A DNA stretch of 64,000 bases from Pararge aegeria (lineage: Eukaryota > Arthropoda > Insecta > Lepidoptera > Nymphalidae), in assembly GCF_905163445.1 (NCBI RefSeq), contig NC_053197.1, forward strand, positions 620,001 to 684,000, written 5' to 3'. The translations under genes and the position numbers were made by a program. Positions within the stretch are counted from its first letter, which is position 1. Every line of letters starts with the position of its first letter. Below the pieces are notes generated by a model that was given only the letters and a program-made list of their open reading frames with translations, was not told the origin of the DNA and searched no databases. Of the stretch, positions 36,069 to 47,649 are shown piece after piece.

Positions 36069-36160
36069 GATGTGATATCATCAAATCGACTGATTGAAGT
36101 TCCTCTTTGACATGTCTTTTGCAAGGAGTTCCAAATTCTGCGGTCTTGGGCTGCTTTGTT
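36069..36160 (-). repeat. Family C repeat
   Basis: The minus strand reads 'GCAGCCCAAGACCGCAGAAT', 'TTGGAACTCCTTGCAAAAGA' and a diverged tail. Degraded. Confidence 0.6.
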
Positions 36161-36428
36161 TGATGTCGTCAATCTGCCTTGCGAACAGGTAGCAGAGTGA
36201 CTACAAACCGACATATATTATGACGGTTCAAAAGTGCCTCTGTTACGCCTACATAAAATAAATGTTTTTTTTTATTTTGAATATTATCCAGCTATTCGGG
36301 GATCTACAAACACTTTTGTTTACCGACGTAGGTTCGCCATTCGAGTAACTTGGTATCCCAACGTGCATCAATTATCTGAGCTATATGCTCCGCCCATTGC
36401 CTGATTAGCTCCGCGATTCGTTATATTC

Positions 36429-36452
36429 GATCACGTGATCTTTGATCACGTG
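36429..36452. promoter_or_regulatory. Paired E-boxes
   Basis: GATCACGTGATC (palindrome) is followed after TTT by GATCACGTGG. The two CACGTG cores are 15 bp apart centre to centre. Function unknown. Confidence 0.4.
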
Positions 36453-36752
36453 GATATCGTTCCAGCATAGCTCTCTCCATCGTTAATTTGAATGTACCTG
36501 ATGAAAAAACCAACTCTCACTGCGCCTACGCTTCAGATACTTCGTACAAAGTTGTAGATCAAACATACTCCATTAAGAACCACGAGTATTAAGTGTATAT
36601 CTAAAGGAGGCTAAGTTTGAACTTGAAGTAGTGATTCTTCTTCTCAGTCGGTTCGCTCTTGTCAGAGCGGTCGTGGTCGTCACTTAAGGGTTGTGGCACG
36701 CTTGACTATTCGTCGCCACTCCTCTCTGGCAGCAGCCTTTCTAGCACACTCA

Positions 36753-36985
36753 TGAAGTAGTGATAGCCTAGTGTTTAGGACTTCAGCTTTACTTCCCGGG
36801 AGCCGAATTCGAACTTATCAAAGTTATGTAAGTTTTAATTAAAAATTATCATTTGCTTCAACGGTGAAGGAAAACTTCGTGAGGAAACCTTAATGCCTGA
36901 GTGTTCTTAACAATGTCCTCCAAGGCGTTTGAAGTCCAACAATCGACCCGAGCCCTGTAGTGGACCGGCACTGGGTTGATAATGT
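36753..36985 (+). mobile_element. Family A tRNA-headed SINE, near full length
   Basis: The A box is TAGCCTAGTGT and the B box GAATTCGAACTT, both with changes. The body is intact to 'GCACTGGGTTGATAATG', with deletions around the CCAGCGTGG block. Confidence 0.8.
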
Positions 36986-36989
36986 TAAA

Positions 36990-38260
36990 GTTTTAACTCG
37001 CAATTAGTAGTAACATAGTTTTATCCTTTTTAAAATCTCGACATCAATAGAATAATATTTTCGTATTTCGTTTGTCTGAGGTCCACAGCCGTACCACGTG
37101 TATTCCGTTTGGTTAATTAATCAAGCTCGTTAGTTGGCTGACTCAGTCGACCTTGCTCACTACTGTGTGCCCACTGTACCGAGTTAATTAACGTTCTATT
37201 TTAACCATATTTCTTGTTGTGCGCGTCACATCCTATGTTTATTCATCACCTTATCATCAACTAGCGGTTCCCTGCAACTTTGTCCGCGCACTTTTGATTA
37301 TTGCCAAGTAAACTTTCATCGGCTTTTTACGCCTTTGTGTTCGTGCTATTCGCTATTACGTATGACTATTTATTTTTCTTCTGTTCTTTATAACCATGTT
37401 CAAGAATTGGGCTATCAAATGCAAAAAAGAGTTTTCAAATCCGAATGGTGGTTTCAGAGATTAGCGCGCGAAAACAAACAAGAAATAAATATTATGATGA
37501 GTATATTGCATTTGCCGAGATAAAAATTCTACCACGGCTCTTGAATTCAATTCAATATAAGCGAATTCTTCTCCATAAGCATATAAAACTGTGAGTGATA
37601 TAAAAGTAACAAATTTCCTGAGGAAGTAATATCGAATTTAGAAACTACTCCTTTTAAGAATGAATAGATCCTCCTCCCTAGATATGAAAATTAGCATTCC
37701 CTAAGGTTAAAAAGAAACACAATTATAAACTAACTGTAAAAGACTTTTCGAAATGTGGCTAAAAACAGAATGGATACTATAGCAATCAGCAATGAAATTA
37801 AAAAACTTCAAATCAAGGTTATAAATCTTGAGCAAATTTGCGACAAAACTAACAAGAAACGTACTAACTTTGACCCCTTAAAGATGCTCAGTATGAGAAA
37901 TAGAAAGCGTATTTTTTTGACCAGTGAGGTGTTGCGCAAATAACTTAAAAAAAAAAAAAACCCAACAGAACAGGTAACATATAAACAATTTTGAAAGACA
38001 AATTCTTGGAACGATGAACTCACTGTTGTCAGTAGTTGACAGTGCTATTACAAAAGTTATTCCAAACGTAACGGTGCAGTGCTTCGTCAAGTAATCGTCG
38101 CCCGCTCCGTGTCTCACGCACGGAGCCTGACCCAACCGATAAGGGGTTCATCCCCCGATACAGTAATATTCCTATGACTCCGTTAAAATAAGTTCCTTTT
38201 TTATTTATTGTCGAGGTTAGCAGGTAGACAGTTCTTACTCAAGATGGAAGCGAGAACACC
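36990..38260. other. AT-rich sequence with a family F scrap
   Basis: 'ACTAGCGGTTCCCTGCAACT' TTGTCCGCG at 37260 is a family F start. No gene supported. Confidence 0.4.
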
Positions 38261-38751
38261 AGTAGATAGTGGGTTTTGTAACCGAGCTCGTCCGGGGAAG
38301 TACTACCACCGTGCTTATTTCTGCCGCTTTTACATAATGCTGCATATTGGTCTGAAGGGCGTGGTTGCCTGTGAACAACTGGAGGCACATAGGGCTTAAC
38401 TTAATTAGTTTTTAAAGGACAATGTGAGATGGTGATAACAAAAAAAAATAACAACCGGCTAATTTTGTTGTGGGCTTCTTCTTAGACCAGGGCGCGTTTG
38501 GAACCCTCGTAGCTTTAGTTTTAAGTTGACGAATTTATTTATAGCCATCAACTCACTCCTATGTCATATTTTACATGTAATGTACGCATCAAAAGTGCCA
38601 TCTATGTGCCTATTTGAATAAAGAGATATTTGACTTTGACTTTAACACTTGTGCTTCAGGTTGATGCAAATGGTGTATGCAAAGTGTAGCTTTGTTTATA
38701 GGCGATGGTTTTCCACTTACCATCAGGTGGCCCTTCTACTTGGTCCGTCAA
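38261..38751 (+). repeat. Family B SINE-like repeat, split by CR1
   Basis: The left half runs 38261-38400 ('GAGCTCGTCCGGGGAAGTAC', 'CACATAGGGCTTAAC'). The right half resumes at 38642 ('TTAACACTTGTGCTTCAGG') and ends 'TTGGTCCGTCAA'. The junction sits inside the family's TTAACACCTACGCC block. Confidence 0.85.
38401..38641 (+). mobile_element. CR1-clade LINE 3' end inserted in family B
   Basis: A 241-bp 5'-truncated copy ending AATAAAGAGATATTTGACTTTGACTTT. TTAAC occurs at both edges (38396-38400 and 38642-38646), a possible 5-bp target duplication. The orientation is opposite to the 59391 element. Confidence 0.85.
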
Positions 38752-38998
38752 TATATAACTAATAACTATATATAACTACTAAAAAAAACAAGTTGGCCGA
38801 ATGAGTATTTTATTCAACAAGTTGTTAAACGGTAGTTTTTATGCAAAACGTATAATTTGGCAACGGTATTTCAAATCAAATGGATGGAGACGACATGGGG
38901 TCAAGGGTTCGTCACTGTTAAGATGCTGAATAGCGGGGCTTGAAGGGGTATGATAGTTAAGTATTATCGGTGTTATTGCGAGCTCAGTATTTTATGTT

Positions 38999-39085
38999 CC
39001 TATCACAAGAACTTTAGTTTTCCCCCGACGCAAAAACCACGGGGTGTAAAGCTGCTTAAGTTTGACGTGTCGGCGTGTGTGTCGG
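38999..39085 (+). repeat. Family H repeat
   Basis: 'TTTTCCCCCGACGCAAAAAC' CACGGGGTGTAAAG, then GTGTGTGTCGG. The same pattern occurs at 44990 and 54736. Confidence 0.5.
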
Positions 39086-39089
39086 GACG

Positions 39090-41650
39090 GGTGGAATTTT
39101 TTTTTAAATTTTAAATTTAGTTATTATGTTAAATGTATTCGGGGAAAGGCGGGCCTGAAGACTAACACAAGTAAACGTTTGTATCTATACTAATACGCAA
39201 TTAATTATAATTCATATGTACAACACGTATATAACTAAAAGAAAAACAATATTACAAATAAGTAATATAGGTAGGTACTTTGTGAACCGGCGTTCAATAA
39301 AACCATTAAAATGAAGATGATTAATTCGCTGCAAATATACTTGTACAAATAGGTACTTATCTTTTATGCAATTGAGGCTAAGCACGTCATACAATATAAT
39401 ATAATATGTAAAAGCACATACAAGTATCATTGAATCTCGCTGAAACTCTAATCGATTGTGTAAGGGCCAATTTTATACGCCTAGCAAAGCAAGTAGGCCA
39501 AATATAAGCACTTTTGAAACGTCAAGTATGTCTGTTGGTAGTGACTTTACCATCGGTTCAGAAAGCAGATTCAACCGAGAACAAGCCGACATAAAATTCA
39601 GCAATTGCTCTTTTTGAACATTTAATAATTTAACAATAAATTGCCATCTTGCGGGAGATGAGAGCGGAGCCAAATGCTTCTAAGCAACCTTGCCATTAAG
39701 AAATTCTACAATTTTAATTACGCCTAATGAATGAACAGAAATCCTTGACGTTTCAAAAGTACGGCTAGCCCTGCTGGGTGGCAACTTTTTGGAAAAGTTT
39801 AAGGGAACGGGTCGACCGGTAAGTCACATCGTCGAAGCTTCTAAAATTAAAGTGGCGATTAAGAAGCAGACCGCGTACTGTGCGAGATTCCTTACTTATA
39901 ATATACCACACACTAACATTATATTGGTATCAGTGTAAATGTTTTTACGAGCATGTAATACACAATAGCCTAAATTATAATTATTCACGAGTCTAAATGT
40001 TTAGGTACTCGTTATTATTTCTTATGCAAATATCAGCTACATCAAATATTTATAACGTAAAGGTCAAGGTAAAAATAACAAAACATCATTATGCCTCGTG
40101 GACGGTATCATATTCGGTGCGATTATACAATATGCGATGCAGTTGATATTTATTATCGCTAATTAATGCCTTATTATTGGGTACTAAGCTGCCGACTTTT
40201 TGGTACTTCCTTATTAATATCACGTCCTATCCGAGGCACGGGGTGACTTAAATGCCAATAAAACCTCTAAAAAAAGTCACCTAGCCAGTTTATAGGCTGG
40301 CAGTTTATTTTAGATTAATGTGGATTAAGATGACTCCACTGGTTATTTTTCTTTTTGCTTGGTAACCAAAAGGTGCAGAAATCTTGAATCAATATTTGAT
40401 ACTTCAAATTTCAGAACAGATACCTGATCAGATTAATAGGTAGTAACTAAGACGGGGACGATTTTAGAAATCAATATTTTACAATGTTTTATGTTACGGT
40501 GTATGCAAGTGCAGAAAAGAATCGCAAAATAAGTAAAAGAGGACTGACTTCGTCAACACGGTCAATAACATAGCTGCTCTATCAGCTTGGAGATAAATAT
40601 GTTCAACCAAATCTACGATAGTGCGTGCTCAATTCAATCTTAACATCATACCAAGGAACTGATAGCATAGGAGGGTAAAAGTGGGAGAGAAGCCTATTAA
40701 AACTTAATAATAAACATATAATAGACAATTTCATAACATAAAAAGGTCAAGAAACTAAAAGGATCACGAAAATAATTAAAATACGCGGTTGAATGTACCA
40801 CTAGCGAGCGTGAGACGCTGCTGGCACCATTTGCGGAACCACACATTCTGTTGCTCGAGTCGAAAAGCTAAGACACCGATTTAGGTATGATTTCGTGTCT
40901 TTAGTGCGGGTGAAACAAGCGGGTTACACAACTCTAGCACGAGCGGAGCGAGAGAAAACAGAACAATCACGTCCAATGCCAGTGCATACGTGGTGTATCT
41001 TATAGATGTTACGTACTTCGTTTGTTTATATTGGACTTTATCGCTCTCGATTGCTCGGCTCCGTTTACTCTGGATTCTCGGAATGATTCCAATGAAAAGC
41101 TACGATCGGCGGTGACCTCGAACTTGTTATCAGCAATTCCTAAGTTAAATTTAGACATGTTTCATTGTTGACGATATAAATATTTCAACCGTTCGTCTTC
41201 CAAAAGGAGGTTATCAATTTTACGTTTTTTTATTACCATTTTATTATTTAACATTACACGTAGGAAAAGTGGCTTACACGGCCTGTTACACCAGGATTAA
41301 AAATCACCAATATGAGTTCTAAGAAAACTCTAGTATGAAGTTTATACTCACGAAAACGTTTTGAAGTTGAGTTGCGGATTCGTCGACCATTGTTGATATG
41401 GAATCTGATGAAGATCTTCGGAGATGAGTTTTCTCATTTATATTAATTTTCAAAGTAATAATGGGGTCTCATTGTCTGTTTGTGTTCGTAGATAGCGAAG
41501 AACATAACATGGTATGGTTTACTTTCAGGCACTACCTTTTGTCGTTCTTATAAAATATTAAAGTAGAACAATTTGCGTTTTTGAAATAATAAATTACTAC
41601 AAAATAAATATTATTGAAAAATAGATTTAACGATACGCAGGAAGTACAAA
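39090..41650. other. AT-rich sequence, nothing recognised
   Basis: No supported gene or repeat in about 2.5 kb. A 93-codon plus frame just after it (41658-41939) is hydrophobic at its start and lacks any family signature, so I do not call it. Confidence 0.35.
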
Positions 41651-42212
41651 GCTAAAAGTGGTGAGAGTAGGATGCTTGAAAATTTGTTTTGCTGTTGAAC
41701 TATTTTTAGTCCATTACATGATCAGACGTTTTTATTTGTACGTGGCGGCCATTTCGATTTCAGTTATCAGTGACGCGGCTGTGTCTATCGCCGTAATTAG
41801 TTTCGCCTGCAAGGGCGACCTTGCAGCGTTAAAAAACAAAAACATTTACTTGCACGTGTATCGTATCAGTAAAAAACAGCGCCCCCTCACCTTGAGAGGG
41901 GAATCGCAAAACATTAATTTTGCGATGCCAGAATACTAGACCATTGGGGCTGAAAAAGATAGTGGTGTAGTATTTATTTAGTGTATGTTTTGTTCTATTT
42001 TCTATATATTGCGTGGATCCAGATTATTTTCTAAAATAAATGCTCATTCGCACAGTATACTAGAATAGCCTACAGCTAGTTCGCTTTAACTTTTTTTATA
42101 CGCTCAGTACCCATGGAAACCCTTAATTTCTCTTTAGTGGAAAATGCTATGTCCGTATTATTCATAACTATAATTATGAATGCTACAAGTGTGTAGTAAG
42201 TAACCAATCAAC

Positions 42213-42274
42213 AGAATTTTGCCAAAGAATTGAAAAGAAAAATCGCCGTCTTTTCAATTCTTTGTCAAAATTCT
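42213..42274. repeat. Hairpin: 26-bp stem, 10-base loop
   Basis: The left arm 42213-42238 and right arm 42249-42274 are inverted copies with one mismatch (GCC versus GAC). The loop is AAAATCGCCG. It could be a relic of an inverted-repeat element or a small hairpin RNA locus. Nothing shows transcription. Confidence 0.5.
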
Positions 42275-42279
42275 TAAAA

Positions 42280-44440
42280 CCAAAAAAACAGAATAACTTA
42301 TAAGCTTTTTATAACTTTCGAGAAAGTACAAGCAATGATTTCCTTCCGCAAGAATAGCCTGAATTATTTTCAGTCCTTATCATATATCAATGTAATAATA
42401 GCTATCTTTTCACACTCACACTGGCAAAAAAATACTTTGTAAGGATTATAAAAAAAAGTATGAGCCATAGAGTAATTTAAAGTGTAATAATAGGGACATA
42501 AAAGAACTCTATGTCTTATCGTAGAATTGTTAGTGTTGCTCGCTGGCTAAAAACTAAATATAAACTGTATCAATGGGCGAGACTGTATCATGTACATATG
42601 TACATATGTTAGTATGATAGTTTTGTTTTGAATGGCAGATATTATGGTGTCGTTTAAACTTATTACTCTAATAAGATACTCTCCGTACTTGTTTGTTTAT
42701 TGCAGCTAGTTAAATTGGTTGATATAACGTATCGCATAGTTTAGAAAGTATCGATTGTGACTTGCCTAAATTACGAGATTATGACTCTGGATGATAATCG
42801 TGATGTAATATCTAAACTGACCAAAAAATGAGGCGACGTGTCACATAATTTAAAAAAGCCTTGGTTTAATGATGAGATTTTGACAATAGTGCCAATTCTT
42901 TTGTATACAAATCGCTAAGCAACACTTAGACAGGTCTTAAAAAAGTGTTCTCTTTTTCCGAAAAAGAACATTGTGAAAACGACAGCACTACTTTTATAGT
43001 CAATTTGGTTTAGAGATTTGGGGGAAGAGGCACTATTGTAAACTTAAGCACAAGCCCTTAGTATGCTCGCTTGCATCGAGCAGTCCTATCGAGTATCGAA
43101 ATACTAAGTACATCAGAGCAAAATGCATGTTATTCACATTGCATTTAAGGCCAAATTTGCCTACAATTCTTCAACAGGGGCTTTTGGCAGCGCGTTTGTA
43201 AAATTAAAATCAGAATTATAGGATTTCCAACTCTAAATCAAGCTTTATTAGGCCCATTTTACTTTGACGGTATAGAATTAGATACGCGAAAACGACTCCT
43301 CGATTGCGAGTGAGAAAATCTTGTATTAAGCTTCATCATGCTCTAGTGGAAAGGCGCCTCAAGGGTCACGTCCGCAAGAGATGCTTCTGTGACGTCAGCA
43401 ACCGCTATTTTGGTTACACAACAAACATAGTCCGGATCTGCGTTTCCTTATTGTATAATTTATGAACGTGTAACGTCCGAGGGTACCTATTACAGTTTGT
43501 ATTTACATAAAACGTAAGCTTGTGTAAAAAAAACAGTCAAGTACGAGACTTATTCGTGCACTAAGGGTTTCCTACTCCAGATGAAAAACTATTAATATGA
43601 AACAAAAATCCCGCTCACTATAAATACCGGTACAACACTATCATGCAAGAAAAATAGTAAATATACCCCGCTCTGTAAGGTTTCAATGTCCCGATTTACC
43701 CCCACCCATTTAAAGATTTTTTATATTCGAAAGCCTTATCCTAATATAAATGAATTTCATGTCAACAGCTTGATTAGTTTATGAAATGTATTCGTATGTC
43801 TGTATCGGGCGAATAGACAAAGCCGCATCATAAGTTTCCACTTTTTTCAGTTTTCGTACAGAGCCATGACAGCACACCTTACATAGAAAGCGCTTTCCTT
43901 GTAATATAATTCTTAATATTAAGCAATCCGTACTAAATATCCTATTGGAAATACAGTAAGAAAGGGAATTTTTTGACGGTAATCCTTGTGCCCAAGATGG
44001 AACCAAACTGATCTGTGTAAAAACTGGTTCTTTCCTCTCTGAACATTATAAATAGGGCCAATTTAAAAATAGATGATAAACCAACCATGAACAAAAAATA
44101 AAAGAATGCGCTAACAGCATCACCAATGAACAAAGAAACCAGTGGAATAGAAAAAAAAGCTATTCGATTCGAAAGATAACCGATTCTCTATTCTTTTTCG
44201 ACATTGAAAGATTATAAAAGGTTATGCTCGTGCTAGATTAAAAAGATACCAAGAAACTTTAATCGAAGTTCCGCAGAATAGGTTAAGACAAAAAAGTGAG
44301 ATTTCGAGAGCCATCCGAAAAAACCAAAGCAACAAACCTGCATTTTCCTTCGGCTATGAGAATATTACCAATATAAAAAGCAAGCTTGCTACCCAAATCT
44401 ACCCAAACCAGCGACCAATACGTGTTTCTTTTAGTAGGAA
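42280..44440. other. AT-rich sequence, nothing recognised
   Basis: A CRE (TGACGTCA) lies at about 43393 in a GC-richer patch. No gene supported. Confidence 0.35.
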
Positions 44441-44621
44441 CATCATCATCATCATCACATCAACCCATTAAAGGCCAACTACAGAGCACGGGACTCCTCC
44501 CATAATGAGAAGGGGTTAAACCCAGTGCGGATCAGTGGACTCGACATACCTTCGAGAACATTATGTAGAACTCTCAGGCATGCAGGTTTCCTTCACCGTT
44601 GAAGTTGATATTTTAATTACC
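44441..44621 (-). repeat. Family A SINE, 5'-truncated
   Basis: The plus strand begins with the tail (CATCATCATCATCATCAC) then 'ATCAACCCATTAAAGGCC', 'TTCTCAGGC'-type blocks and 'ACCTAAAAC'. The tRNA-like head is missing. Confidence 0.75.
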
Positions 44622-44705
44622 TAAAACCAGCGAACGAAAAAAGCATAGAAGCATTTCTCATACTCAAAAATAGCGTAACGGAAACTATCCCGTGGTGGGA
44701 GGGGC

Positions 44706-44802
44706 TTATAAACTGTACCGCAAACGAATATAGTTGACTTGCGACATTCGTGCGTAGTGGCGGCTAAACGAATTGCGTAAAACTAGATTTTAATAATTCA
44801 AA
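44706..44802 (+). promoter_or_regulatory. Possible promoter and 5' UTR of the THAP-like exon
   Basis: A TATA-like CTTATAAAC at 44706 stands about 95 bp before the ATG, which has the context TTCAAAATG. Weak evidence, given only because an exon-like feature follows. Confidence 0.25.
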
Positions 44803-44879
44803 ATGCCTTCATGTGTTGTGAAATGGTTTCGAAATAATACGGATCATCACCACAAGGATAGTGGAATAACTTTTCACGT
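44803..44879 (+). CDS. THAP-domain-like first exon (partial)
   Basis: ATG at 44803 opens a 26-residue exon that ends in a strong splice donor, GT|GTAAGTAC at 44880. It begins Met-Pro-Ser-Cys-Val-Val-Lys-Trp and ends Gly-Ile-Thr-Phe-His-Val, which is the pattern of the N-terminus of THAP zinc-finger proteins. THAP domains bind DNA and occur in P-element transposases and many insect regulators. The second zinc-ligand Cys, expected five residues after the first, is Phe here (TTT; a TGT-to-TTT change would explain it). No following exon (the FP..R..W part and the C..H ligands) is visible downstream. It is either a decayed exon or the start of a gene whose other exons lie elsewhere. Confidence 0.4.
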
Positions 44880-44989
44880 GTAAGTACATCGATAACTATA
44901 CTAAAATCTAAATAATTACAATTACGTATTATCCTTATGGATGGTGTTATGCCATATGTAGTTAACACGTTGACTGCGATTGGATTGGT

Positions 44990-45067
44990 TTTTAACTCCC
45001 GAAGCTAAAACGACGGGGTGTTATAAGTTTGAGTGTGTGTAGTTTGTGTGTGTGTGTGTGTGTGAAT
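44990..45067 (+). repeat. Family H repeat with (GT)n
   Basis: 'TTTTTAACTCCCGAAGCTAA' AACGACGGGGTGTTATAAGTTT followed by a GT microsatellite at 45044-45064. Confidence 0.55.
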
Positions 45068-45069
45068 GT

Positions 45070-46035
45070 AAGCTGTACGACTACACAGGAAACTCATTTT
45101 CCCATTTAAATTTTAACTCTACTCAATAGTCAACAATGATTCTTTGTTAACCTTCTCTTCAACCTTTACAAAACTACCGCCACTAGATGGCGCTTTAAAT
45201 AATTTGGTTTTTAATTTTATTCTTCTACAAGTATTATAAATAATCTATTAAATGTTTATGTAAATAAAAGGTACATTATTTTAAGAAATGTTATAGATAT
45301 ATTTTACAATGATTAATTACAAATGTTTATCTGTACCGTTGCACATAGGTGAAATAGGTCAAACTTCTTTGGATTATATTTATAAAATGCTCAATATGAA
45401 TTCGAATCAAAACATAAAATAATTATAGCTTGTACACGTATGTTGAAGTCGGGCGGGCCTAAATAGAAACAATGAAACCGATGCGGTACACTGGCCGGAA
45501 TTCGTGTACAAACGTGTACCAACTAAAATTATTTTATACTTTTAAAGTGTTTGTAGTCAGTTTTGTAAATTTAAACGCGGCAACGTTTGATGAAAAGTGT
45601 ATAATCTCCAGGGTACAAGCTATAAAGGCCTTCCTTCATCAAGATCGGTGCAGTGGTTGAGCCGAACATTGGTAACAAACAAACAGACACACTTTCACAT
45701 TCATAATAATAGAATGTTGTTAATAGAGTGCATTTAGTTTGGAGTAAATCGGCGTTTATTATTACGCTATTTTAATCTAATTTATTTTGCTTTCCTTATT
45801 GCATAAAATCATCCAACGATTCCAGAGACTGCTTATTGGTCCTGCGCAGCCGCGGCACTACGTAACTACCGGCCAATCACGCTTGGTCCCGTGTCGTACG
45901 ACAAATAGAAGAACCTATTAAGAGCTCTTTGCGACTCAAGTTCCTTCTTTTAAAGGGCGTGCGTTTATTGACTAATTGGTACTAGTTTCGAAAGACAATT
46001 TTTTAGAAACGCGTCTTCTATGCTTTTTTCGTTCG
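45070..46035. other. AT-rich sequence with family F scrap
   Basis: 'TGCAGTGGTTGAGCCGAACA' and 'CACTTTCACATTCATAATAA' near 45645-45712 belong to a family F-like repeat. A GC-richer patch with a CCAAT motif lies near 45873. No gene supported. Confidence 0.35.
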
Positions 46036-46038
46036 CTG

Positions 46039-46094
46039 CCTAAAACGCACATAACTCAGAAAAGTTAGAGGTGCGTGCTGGGATTCGAACTCAC
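46039..46094 (-). repeat. Family A SINE fragment around the B box
   Basis: The minus strand reads GAGTTCGAATCCCAGCACGC, then 'ACCTCTAACTTTTCTGAGTT'. It has the B box but no A box or 3' body. Confidence 0.75.
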
Positions 46095-46420
46095 ACGTAT
46101 GTTTGTATGTTTCCGACCGACTCCTATAGACTTGATTTTGATACTCGCCAAACGGTCTGATTTCATTCAAACTTGTAGATATATCGAGGACCGATGACAT
46201 TACAATAATTCGATAAATTTATTTCAATATTCCTTATCTACTTTTATTCAATACAAAAAGTTAGATTTTTGTTATTATATATTTGATTATCATCTATAGT
46301 CGATGAAATGAAAAAATAGTGGAATGATGCTAATTTTCAATTCTTTTGTAAATTGACTAAACTAACAGGCAAATTAGTAAGGTTTTTATACCGAGCGTGT
46401 TTTTTAGTTTTTTTGAGCTA

Positions 46421-46692
46421 TAATTCACACACAAGCTTTTTTACCGATTACGTAGTCCTTTATACTGTAACCAGCGGTTTTTTGGTATCTCATGAAGCCT
46501 GCGGGAACCGTACATTTATCCGGGATAAAAAGCAGCATGTGTGAATACAGGATAAAATCTATCTCAATTCCAAAATTCAGTAAAATTGGTTTGCTAGTTT
46601 CTGCGTGATGGAGTAACCAACATCCATCCATCCACCCATACAAACTTTCGCATTTACGAGTATAATGTTAGAAGGATAGGACTTTTCTATAA
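46421..46692 (-). repeat. CR1 fragment split by a family F repeat
   Basis: The plus strand 46421-46470 reads 'CACACAAGCTTTTTTACCGA' TTACGTAGTCCTTTATACTGTA. The CR1 sequence resumes at 46677 with ATAGGACTTTTCTATA. In the intact CR1 these parts are adjacent (59663-59720). Confidence 0.7.
46471..46676 (+). repeat. Family F repeat inserted in CR1
   Basis: Starts ACCAGCGGTTTTTTGGT and ends 'CATACAAACTTTCGCATTTA' CGAGTATAATGTTAG. It interrupts the CR1 fragment cleanly. Confidence 0.65.
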
Positions 46693-46696
46693 AGTG

Positions 46697-46790
46697 TTTT
46701 GTTGTAGGACGCCTTGCTTGCACGCCCTGCAGAGTGTTTCTCTGTTTATAAGTGATGGTGGACCATCTGTTTTGTCCGCCAGTCATAACT
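46697..46790 (+). repeat. Family B SINE-like fragment
   Basis: 'CCTTGCTTGCACGCCCTGCA' GAGTGTTTCTCTGTTTATAAGTGATGG, the 3' third of the family. Confidence 0.6.
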
Positions 46791-46799
46791 ATAAAAAAA

Positions 46800-47235
46800 A
46801 ATTGATTAGATTGATTTTTTATTACTAACTTCAGCCGTATGTCCGTTGCTTTCTGTTACGTACACTTCCGCAAAATAAACCCTGCTTCTCTAACCCTCGC
46901 AGATACTTTACTACAATCGTTTAATATAACTTGGGACCGATTCGGGCTTGATCGATCGATCGTATTTTGGTACGTATAGGTACGTGCAGGCCTTGGCAGT
47001 GAGCGAGGCTGTGACGTCAATCCCGCTGGCCTCTCTAGGTAGGTATAGCGTGCTGGCGCTTGCACATTCAATATACTGTTTATACCTACTAATAATATTA
47101 ATGCGAAAGTGTTTGTCCTTCTTCCACGCATCAAAGGAGCAACGGTCTGACGTGTGTTTTTATTCATATTCAAATTAAAAAATAATAATTGATGTAGGCC
47201 TATCACACGCACTTATAAACTAACGTAGCGTTCAA
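46800..47235. other. Unique sequence, nothing recognised
   Basis: A minus open frame of 118 codons (46856-47212) and a shorter plus frame overlap. Neither has protein features. Confidence 0.3.
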
Positions 47236-47239
47236 ACGT

Positions 47240-47507
47240 AATAAATAATAAATAAATAAATAAATATACTACGACAATACACACATCGCCACCCAGCCCC
47301 AAAGTAAGCGTAGCTTGTGTTATGGGTACTAAGATGACTGATGAATATTTTTATGAATTATATATACATAAATACTTAGAAAATACATATAAACACCCAG
47401 ACACTGAAAAACACTTAATGCTTATCACACAAACATTTTCCAGTTGTGGGAATCGAACCCACGGCCTTGGACTCAAAAAGCAGGGCCCACAGGGCCAGTC
47501 GGCCGTC
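47240..47507 (-). mobile_element. Family D tRNA-headed SINE
   Basis: The minus strand has 'CGGCCGACTGGCCCTGTGGG' (A-box region) and a perfect B box GGGTTCGATTCCC (47448-47460). The body is 'CCAGTTGTGGGAATCG' reversed, and a conserved block 'GCCCCAAAGTAAGCGTAGCT' lies near the (TTTA)n tail at 47240-47266. It is longer and better kept than the 31 kb copy. Confidence 0.85.
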
Positions 47508-47572
47508 GTAATAGATGTATGTCTTCATTATTGCGAAGTGAAGATGATGATGATGAATAAATACCTACGTTA

Positions 47573-47645
47573 ACTTAAACTAAAGCTAGAAGGGTCCCAA
47601 ATGCGGCCTGGAATAAGAAAAGCCCAAAAACATAACAAGTTTTAT
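47573..47645 (-). repeat. CR1-clade LINE scrap
   Basis: 'CTTAAACTAAAGCTAGAAGG' GTCCCAAATGCGGCCTGG AATAAGAAAAGCCC matches the CR1 3' UTR. Confidence 0.6.
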
Positions 47646-47649
47646 GGAC

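Noticed and set aside
44441..44460. Independent CAT microsatellite
   Set aside because: It is the tail of a reversed family A SINE.
46856..47212. 118-codon open frame on the minus strand
   Set aside because: No motif, mixed composition, overlapped by an open frame on the other strand, and surrounded by repeats.
47440..47507. tRNA gene on the minus strand
   Set aside because: It is the head of SINE family D. The same non-tRNA body follows in both copies.
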